A stretch of DNA of 64,000 nt, from positions 492,149 to 556,148 of the forward strand of contig FJOG01000017.1 in the NCBI GenBank assembly GCA_900073065.1, written 5' to 3'. Source of the stretch: Phialocephala subalpina. Taxonomy: Eukaryota > Ascomycota > Leotiomycetes > Helotiales > Mollisiaceae. This document shows positions 57,444 to 64,000 of the stretch, one piece after another (within the stretch, counting starts at the first letter, position 1; every line of letters starts with the position of its first letter). Made by a program: the position numbers and the translations under genes. The notes below the pieces were generated by a model. That model ran no database searches, was not told the origin of the DNA, and saw only the letters and a program-made list of their open reading frames with translations.

Positions 57444-57805
57444 TGGTGGAAAGGTTCGAGTTTCCGTGATGCTTTAATGAGGCAGCTTTCTTTTGTGGAT
57501 GGTATTCAACGATTATTGTTATTGCGCTGGCTAAGGAGTCAGATTCATGAATTACAAGGGACACAAGAGTGTCGGGTTTGAGCATAGATACATGATCATT
57601 CGGGCTGTCGGTGTTTAGAGGAGTATCGTGTAATTGCTTTTGTTGTCCATGTTGGACCCATAGATGCATCAATCACAGGATTGATATCAACAGCTCATGA
57701 GAACCAAACTTGATGTGCTCATTGTGCCTCTTCCAATCTCTCAATTCTGAGAGCCATCACTCATCTCCAGGCTTCATCCATTGCAAAAAAAACTCTCATG
57801 AGACC

Positions 57806-58187
57806 TCAGCAAGTAGCATAGTTGACGTCGTCATATCCGTAGGAAGTATTTCCAGTCGCTTTAGACTAGTATCAAATCAAAATCCTAAACCGGCACACGA
57901 ATGTCACTAGGACTTACAGGACTATCCTGAGCACATGTCTCGTTGCCGTAGAGTGTTGTATGGCAGTATCCGGTTAATGTAGCGTCTACAATGCAAGTCT
58001 AGGGAATGGGTTAGCTTGGATGTTCGGAGGGATATGGGAGATTGAGAGAGCGATGGGAAATTCTTACTCCGGTTGTGGTTGGTGTGTCATGGGTAAGGAC
58101 TTGGGCGGCGTTGGTGCTGGTGCTGGACGTGGGCGTTGGGGTTGCGACGGCGGTGGTTAGGAGAGTGAGGGCCAAGAGGAGCTTCAT
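57806..58187 (-). CDS. Small secreted four-cysteine protein
   Basis: Three exons on the minus strand: 58187-58068, 57998-57918 and 57865-57806; 86 residues. A signal peptide is evident (MKLLLALTLLTTAVA, cut before TPTPTSS). After a Ser/Thr-rich stretch the mature part reads TCIVDATLTGYCHTTLYGNE, TCAQDSP, then SYGYDDVNYATC at the very end: four cysteines, two N-glycosylation sites (NET, NTS). All introns are GT-AG and phase 0; the final Cys immediately before the stop supports the last exon. No homologous family recognised. Such proteins are often secreted effectors, surface or antimicrobial-type proteins; no function can be assigned. It converges with the precursor-like gene, about 360 bases apart. 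Confidence 0.72.
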
Positions 58188-58636
58188 GGTTGTGGTTCTG
58201 GGTTTGGGTGTAAGAGATTGAAGGATAGGTTGGAAGAGAGAGTTTGGAGCGAGAAAAAACCATGGCGACGAGAGGATAGCAGTACTTTTGTACCTGGAAT
58301 TCTGTTAGTTGTTTAGTAGCTTGATGGAAAAGGCAGCTTTCTGGTGCTCACGGACCTGGTAGCGGGAAAAGTTTTTGGATGACAGAGGTCGAAGCATTGA
58401 GGCACGTGGTGGAGGTATGAGTTGAAGGGGTTTCGAAATTGTGTAGTGGGGTGCAGGATTTACGTATGTAAAGTGCTATGGAAGCGATTCTTTGTTGGGG
58501 AGCTCGTCGGTAGTCGGAAGGACGTTTCCGTAAAGCTTTCTGGAGGTACAAGTATATAGGACCGTTGGAAGCTCTCGAGTTCGAAGCCAGGTTGGAAGCT
58601 GCAGTCGTTGTGGCATGGTGTTAAAACATATTTTGG
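58188..58636. promoter_or_regulatory. Upstream region of the small secreted protein gene
   Basis: 449 bases between two minus-strand genes: promoter of the secreted protein and 3' flank of the 2EXR gene. A frame continues past the 2EXR stop but has no coding character. Confidence 0.4.
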
Positions 58637-59401
58637 CTAATCCGCAAAACCGTATTTCATGAATACCAGCTTCGGATATGTTTTCGGTAGGATATCCTTC
58701 ACGAAGTGAGGGTAGACTAGCACGCAAAGATTGCTGTTCTTCATGACCTTCTCTTCATCGTCGGATGGAATCAATGAGACACCATTGTAATCCTCCCATG
58801 CGTCTTCGACCTGCTCTCCGGAACGGACGTTGCCATCTGGACTACCGACAAAGATAAGTCGTTTGAGATGAGGGAATGCCGTAAGGAATGTTCCGAAAAG
58901 TCGCCATGTGCGCAAAACTCCTGGAAATGGATGGTAGAGGGGGCTGTGGCCATTATTGACCTTCCACATATCTTCTGCCATGGTAATGTGCTGAATCTGA
59001 TCCCGAGGTTCGAGATCAGCTGCTGTCTTGAAGAAGTATAGCATCATGAATCTAATATCATCGGGATACTGTCTGGTGCCGAAGTAAACAATGTCTTTTC
59101 CTGGGTTAAAGTAGGTTCCAGGAGGACACTTATCAGTTCCGAATGAGAGATGGTAATGCTGAAGTCCGACTCCGCGAGATTCTCTGTTGGTATGTAGGAC
59201 GCTTGGGATGTGTTGAAAGGTGAAGAACTTCCGATCGACCATGCAGTACTCCAATTCCAAGGTTCGAGTGACATCTGATGCATAAGCCCAAATCTTGAGA
59301 CGGAGCTCGGTGGGCAACTCGGGAAACTTGGTGAATTTTGGCTCGTGAGTGGCAGGCCGAGCTCGAACGCAAGCTGTAGACGTAGGCATTCTCTCGGCCA
59401 T
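58637..59401 (-). CDS. 2EXR-domain protein
   Basis: Intronless, 254 residues. The start ATG at 59401 gives MAERMPTSTAC. The 2EXR domain begins FTKFPELPTELRLKIWAYAS (F-x-x-F-P-x-L-P-x-E-[LI]-R-x-x-I-W), followed by the second conserved piece IPSVLHTNRESRGVGLQHY (N-R-E-S-R) and DIVYFGTRQYPDD. This F-box-like family is strongly expanded in plant-associated ascomycetes; its biochemical role is unknown. The remaining half has FGTFLTAFPHLKRLIFVG and KNSNLCVLVYPHF, common to the family. It shares a divergent upstream region with the polymerase gene. Confidence 0.92.
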   Translation of the reverse strand: MAERMPTSTACVRARPATHEPKFTKFPELPTELRLKIWAYASDVTRTLELEYCMVDRKFFTFQHIPSVLHTNRESRGVGLQHYHLSFGTDKCPPGTYFNPGKDIVYFGTRQYPDDIRFMMLYFFKTAADLEPRDQIQHITMAEDMWKVNNGHSPLYHPFPGVLRTWRLFGTFLTAFPHLKRLIFVGSPDGNVRSGEQVEDAWEDYNGVSLIPSDDEEKVMKNSNLCVLVYPHFVKDILPKTYPKLVFMKYGFAD

Positions 59402-60059
59402 ATTGTCCGACAGAATCTAGATCTCTAGAAATTACTGCCTATACGTCAGTCTTCTGTGGTGTTTCTGGTGCGGTAGTAGATACATACATACTGATGTCTC
59501 TAGTACCAGTGGGTTCTGAAATTCCTGGGATACATGCGGGTCGAGGACCAAAGAAATTTGACTTTGTTGAAGAGATTGTGTGTTCCCTAGAGTCTACAAC
59601 AACAAGACCGTAAATAGGATTGGTAGGGTTTCGAATGTCGTCGTGGTCGCTGGACCGTGTTATTTGATGCTCAATGTCCCATGGATTCTCGCACCCTATG
59701 GAGACCTTGGAAACTCTGGAAAGGCAGGACAATGCTCTTGGAAGTTGTACTCGCGAGAAGGACGCGAAAACTGGCTTTCGATGTATTCCGATAAGCTCAC
59801 TTGGACTTCGTCTGGATTGCCTTCACAGAATGATCTTCGAAGAAGAGGAGATGGACGTTCGAAAATAAACTAGGGCCGTGTCTCGGCTCGGCTCGCTTGC
59901 TGTTGCCTTTGTCTGTTGCCGTCGACGTTTGCTCCAATCAACGTCAACCTCATCAGCCTCATCAAACTCAACTCCCTTCATCACGTGTGTGCGAGTATCT
60001 TGATGTAACACACTTTCCATGACTGGTTGCTTGCACTGGATCTCTCTCTCATACTTGCA
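59402..60059. promoter_or_regulatory. Divergent promoter region (2EXR gene / family X polymerase)
   Basis: About 660 bases between opposite-strand starts. Frames inside are short and lack coding character. Both promoters lie here. Confidence 0.45.
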
Positions 60060-62630
60060 ATGGTGATTACTCTACATCCTTCCTGAAGCACCTTTTGCTG
60101 ACCTTGATTCAGGACAAAGACGAGTATTTCCGGCAGCTGTATGCGCTGAATGACAGCTCGGACGAGGAAGAGGATACGAATAATGCGCGAGAGATTCTTA
60201 AGCAAAGCTCAAGGCCTCCATCGTCATCTTTCTCTGTTTCCTCGCACTCGTTCTCCGCAAGAAGAAGCCAACCTTCAAAGACCCTCGGGAACATTTCAGC
60301 CATCCACCGAACCACCTCCGCACCTGCATCAAGCACAAGCGTCGTTCGAGAAACTCCTCTTCTAACGCGCAAGTCTTCCAAGCTTCGCTACGATATTTCT
60401 ACACCAGAAATGAACCAAACCTTTTCCGCTAGTACCCCTCCAACGTTATCCTCCATACCCGCACCAGCACCTCAACGAAGCGTATCTACTTCAGAACTTG
60501 ATACCGGGCCTAAACTCAACATGGTACCAAGCGCAGGCATCAACGCCATGCTTTCCAAGCCAGACGAACGGAAGAAGAGAAAGCGCAAGGAGACGCCAGT
60601 CATATTGGTGCCTGAGCGCGAGCGGATCTTTGCAGGTAAAACCATCTTTTTCATCCCGCCCAACGACAAACACTCTGTTCGAGAAGCTCGTATTACGAAT
60701 GCGATGAAATATGGAGCAACGTGGACGAAGAAGGTAAGTTGAGCACTCGTTTCAGACTGCGTTGCTATGTTTTTTATGCGCGCATGAAACTTGGTGGTAT
60801 CCTCGAATCACAGGTGTGACTGACCGCGCACCTCTATGGCTTATATATTTTTCGTTTTTACTGCTATAACCCTGGCTAGTTTCTGATCTTTAAAGCTAAT
60901 ACTGGAACCTCTAGTGGACTCCTGACATCACTCATATCATAGTGGATAAGGAATACAAGTTTGAGCAGATCATGGGAATGCTCAAACCTCTGATGAAAAC
61001 GGACTCAATCCCTCAGAATATCATCCTAGTGAATGACAAGTACACTGTGGACTGTATTAGGGATAAGATTCTTGTGGACGAGACACAAAGTCGCTACATT
61101 ATTCGCCGCGATGTGCCCGTTACAGAAGAGCAAGAGATCCGGCAACCCGCCGAACCTCGTAAAGCCTTGCGAATTCAGAGACGCAAGTCCAAAAAGGACC
61201 AAGATACCCCGGATGATCATACACAACGAAGTGAAGCCTCGACCCAATCCCAGCACCCCCAAGATCAACCAGACTCGTCTCCAGGAGTATGGCTTCCCAC
61301 GACCAATGCAGAGCCACCTGTTATTGTGGAAAGTCCACGAGAGAGATCGCCCATGCTGGATGTTGCTCTTGGGGAGGGCAGTGAGCTTGATACCGCTATT
61401 GCGGAAATCATGAGATTCGGAGATCTCCCCTTGGATGATGACGACGATGAAGAGGAGCGACCTTCTTCAAGTGAGGGCAACACGGATCCCGACCATGACG
61501 GAAGCTCGGAAGAAGACCTACGACCTCGCCGCCGCACCAAGAAGAGGAAGAAATTCCAGAAGCAAGGAGATGCCAACTCAGCAGCGTATGTCTGTATGAC
61601 AGGAGGCACTGGCATCACCGATGAAACCAACCCAAACCGCCATACCATTCAGATACTGGAGAAGATGTCAAAGTACTATGGTCGAATGAGCGATACTTGG
61701 CGAGAGTTGTCGTATCGTAAAGCTTGTGGGACGTTGAGAAAACAAGGCGTATGGATCTGCACCTTCGATCAAGCTTTCGAATTGCCATTTATTGGTGAAA
61801 GAATAGCCACGAAGATTGAGGAGATTGCCATCACCGGACATTTGAGACGACTAGACAACGCTGAACTGGAACCGGAAGACCATCTTCTCAAATTGTTCCT
61901 AGGCATATACAACGTCGGCCCCGTCGAGGCCTCGAAATTCATTCGCGCGGGATACAAGACACTCGACGATCTGCGAACGAAGGCTCGACTTACCAAATGT
62001 CAGCAGATCGGTCTTGATCACTATGACGATTTCGCTACACGCATTCCCCGCGACCAGATGACAGCGCTTGGAGAAATAGTCAAGGCTATGGCCAAGCCGA
62101 TCGATCCGGATGTCAACCCCATAATCGGAGGCAGCTATCGTCGTGGTGCAAAAGACTCGGGAGACATCGACTTCATCTTCACCAAACCCGGCACAACGCA
62201 CGCCCATGACCTCCATTACTTCCTCTCCTCCCTCGTTTCCCGCCTCACATCCACCGGGTTCCTAACCTGTGCTCTCGCAACTCCCAGCCACCGTCGTGAC
62301 GATGACTCCGGCTCAAAATGGCACGGTGCTTGCGTCCTTCCTGGCAACCCTATCTGGCGTCGTATCGATTTCCTGCTTGTCCCAGAAAGTGAGATTGGTG
62401 CTGCATTAATCTATTTCACAGGAGATGATATCTTCAATCGGAGTATGAGACTTCTGGCTAGTAGGAAGAATATGAGACTGAATCAGAGAGGCTTGTACAA
62501 GGATCTCATGCGTGGTCCTGGGAGATTGAAGCTCAATGAGGGGGAGCTGGTTGAGGGGAGTGATGAGAAGAGAATCTTTGAGATTCTTGGGGTTCCGTGG
62601 AAGAAGCCGGAGAATAGGATTTGTCATTGA
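60060..62630 (+). CDS. pol4: Family X DNA polymerase (Pol lambda/mu/Pol4 type) with BRCT domain
   Basis: Proposed exons: 60060-60062 (only the ATG), 60113-60733 and 60915-62630; 779 residues. After the ATG an intron GTGATT...CTGACCTTGATTCAG gives MDKDEYFRQLYALND; no other upstream ATG reads through in frame. Residues 15-145 are Ser-rich and disordered. The BRCT domain (KTIFFIPPNDKHSVREARIT, then WTPDITHIIVDKEYKFEQIM across intron 2) is followed by an acidic/basic linker. The 8-kDa domain (IQILEKMSKYYGRMSDTWRE) and helix-hairpin-helix (FLGIYNVGPVEASKFIRAG) precede the palm: GGSYRRGAKDSGDIDFIF holds D625 and D627; the third catalytic Asp is D693 in WRRIDFLLVP; then YFTGDDIFNRSMRLLASRK. It acts in gap filling during base excision repair and non-homologous end joining. 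Confidence 0.93.
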
Positions 62631-63599
62631 TTTGGGGGCCGAGTTATGGAAATGGAGTTCGGGGTACAGCTTTGGTTGGGTGTGGTTTTGATGGATGCAT
62701 AGCGTGGCTGGTGGGGAATGGGATTTTGATTTGGTGTGTGGTTTTGGTATGCATAACATGGCTGATATGGTCGGATGGATGGTGGCATTATGGATGGTGC
62801 ATCGGGAATTGGCGTTTGCTTTGCTTTGAGAATAAATTGACTAGGTCATAATACGAGAACACTACATTTCATGCTTCATAATGTGTGAGAAAGAGTGACG
62901 TGGGAACTAGAGACCGGGGATGAACTGGACGAACATGAAAGCGATGTCGATAAGGGGACGAGTATTGTCGAAGGGTCGAAGATTACCGAAAGGCAAGACA
63001 CTATCAAATGGAAGGATATTGACAAGCGGAGGGTGACTAAGAGAGAAGTAAAAAGAATGAGAAGCGAAAACTGAACACGAGGGACATCGTGGGAGAGGAG
63101 GGAAAATGTTAAGAGGTAGGAGATTATCGAGAGGATGGACGTTGATGGAAGGAAGGAGACTGACAAGAGATGGGACATTGGAGGTAGAGGTTGGATTTCG
63201 CCCTTCGTGATTCACCTTTCGAAATTCATATATTAACTGTCAACGAAGATTGATGATTGTTATTGTTCTCTGTAATAAAAATTACAATAATATTCGTAAG
63301 TATACGTCCCACCTCTTCTCCGCCCAGACCAAGTGCCACCATATCGCCGCTGCAAATTTCGCAGTGCAAGCTAAATGCAAAGCGCAACGCTCAGAAGATA
63401 AAAATTGGGTATCAAAGAAGCTCTATGGCTCCCAACCAAATGCGCCTTCCGCCTTCGAATAAAGATTTGAACTCCGTATATACGCCCCGACCTACAAAAG
63501 AAAACGTCGTCGAAGTGAAGTAAATAAACCACCCAAAATCCTAGCCCGCCCAGCTAACAAATGAAAAAGAAAAGAAGTGGAGTGAAAGGTATGTATGTA
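62631..63599. other. Intergenic with a degenerate 18-bp repeat tract
   Basis: About 970 bases between the polymerase stop and the last (minus-strand) gene's stop. The section 62930-63195 has degenerate short repeats (own entry). No gene assigned. Confidence 0.4.
62930..63195. repeat. Degenerate tandem repeats of about 18 bp
   Basis: Purine-rich units of about 18 bases on the plus strand, each with a GG...GA...TTGAC or GATTAC-like ending. On the minus strand one frame (63215-62907) turns them into six-residue units of the form [FL]-[DVG]-N-x-[LR]-P: LVNILP, FDSVLP, FGNLRP, FDNTRP, and LDNLLP elsewhere. The frame has a start (MNHEGRNPTS) and stays open over 102 codons, but there is no signal peptide or conserved domain. 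Minisatellite or minor coding sequence. Confidence 0.5.
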
Positions 63600-64000
63600 C
63601 TAAACGGCACCTTCCTGCCCTTCGAGAACTCTCCTTGCGGCATCTAATCGTCGTCTCCAAAGTCGTCCTTCGTAATTTGCTCGTCCGGATTCTTGGAGAC
63701 CTAACACACATTTTCCGAGAGAGGCTACAAGCCTCTCTACCAAGATCTGGTCTTCTCTTGCTAGCATATGAACAGGCGATGGCTGAAGGCGCTCGCCGCT
63801 GCCTTCGGACAAGGTGGATGAGTCGCTAAGAAGCGAAGACTCTTGATCTTTGGACAAGTCGGGAGTGCTGCAGTTCGGTTCCTGTATCTTGGGCCTGTTG
63901 ACTAATGGGAAGCTTCGAGTTGTTCCGGTCGACGCAAAAGACTCGAAAGAAGCGACAGATGGTCGGTGAATGCTGCTCCCATTCCTTTGCTGTTCATCGT
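63600..64000 (-). CDS. 3' part of an unidentified conserved-looking gene (runs off the window)
   Basis: The minus-strand frame is open from the window edge to a stop at 63600, at least 133 residues. The visible C-terminus is Ser-rich (SIHRPSVASFESFASTGTTR; SSLLSDSSTLSEGSGE), then changes to a helical basic/acidic end block, VHMLAREDQILVERLVASLG, KCVLGLQESGRANYEGR and LWRRRLDAARRVLEGQEGAV. This compact, charged end looks like conserved protein; I do not recognise the family. The start and any upstream exons lie outside the window. Confidence 0.65.
   Translation of the reverse strand, partial: DEQQRNGSSIHRPSVASFESFASTGTTRSFPLVNRPKIQEPNCSTPDLSKDQESSLLSDSSTLSEGSGERLQPSPVHMLAREDQILVERLVASLGKCVLGLQESGRANYEGRLWRRRLDAARRVLEGQEGAV

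Noticed and set aside
1..64000. tRNA, rRNA, CRISPR array, bacterial operon or transposon
   Set aside because: No tRNA-like B-box/acceptor arrangement, no array of spaced direct repeats, and no transposase, reverse transcriptase or terminal repeats were recognised. The intron-rich genes show the DNA is fungal nuclear.

Overview
The window looks like nuclear DNA of a filamentous ascomycete (Pezizomycotina). Coding regions are split by short GT-AG introns (mostly 47-90 bases) with CTAAC/CTGAC-like branch sites. Gene content is typical of that group: three Zn(II)2Cys6 regulators, a 2EXR protein, a GH53 galactanase, a Baeyer-Villiger monooxygenase and an EthD-domain protein, plus housekeeping genes. 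Helotiales or another leotiomycete is my guess from overall feel only. All exon boundaries were worked out by hand from splice signals, reading phase and family similarity; every spliced model reported as intact has a length divisible by three. A 400-base run of N at 51100-51499 is an assembly gap.

Layout. 0-2.2 kb: EFM7-like methyltransferase (+) converging on a DOPA 4,5-dioxygenase (-). 2.2-5.2 kb: no intact gene, only broken minus-strand coding-like pieces. 5.2-13.4 kb: Zn2Cys6 regulator, JmjC/cupin-8 protein, Baeyer-Villiger monooxygenase and EthD protein. 14-16.7 kb: casein kinase 2 regulatory subunit and a tiny Cys-rich protein. 17-18.8 kb: a decayed amidoligase gene and another broken frame. 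19.9-29.2 kb: IML2, SEM1, phosphoglycerate kinase, Mpv17/PMP22 family, GH53 galactanase. 30.5-32.7 kb: RSC7/NPL6-type chromatin remodelling subunit. 32.7-37.65 kb: about 5 kb without a supportable gene. 37.7-45.75 kb: an asparagine-synthetase-like protein, VPS9 and a conserved fungal protein. 46-50 kb: a HAD hydrolase carrying a perfect 250-bp tandem duplication, and a Zn2Cys6 regulator. 51.9-59.4 kb: a third Zn2Cys6 regulator, a large repeat-bearing membrane-anchored protein, a small secreted four-Cys protein and a 2EXR protein. 60-62.6 kb: family X DNA polymerase. The right end holds the 3' part of one more gene.

Most genes are independent housekeeping functions: glycolysis, 26S proteasome, Rab5-type GEF, chromatin remodelling, DNA repair, CK2. 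The most unusual locus is 54643-57443. It encodes a 909-residue protein with an N-terminal hydrophobic anchor, six units of about 16-25 residues separated by ER/KR/EK, duplicated Cys-rich modules ending in dibasic sites, and a C-terminal membrane span. Two repeat units keep the same 15 residues while differing at six synonymous positions, which argues for selection on the peptide. The repeat cores (W-x4-G) have the length and layout of ascomycete alpha-pheromones but lack their paired cysteines. I treat it as a candidate peptide-precursor-like system.

Other notable points are an apparent GT-TG intron in the DOPA dioxygenase, a GC-AG intron in the EthD gene, an intron directly after the ATG of the polymerase gene, and a 250-bp duplication that stays in frame only after splicing.
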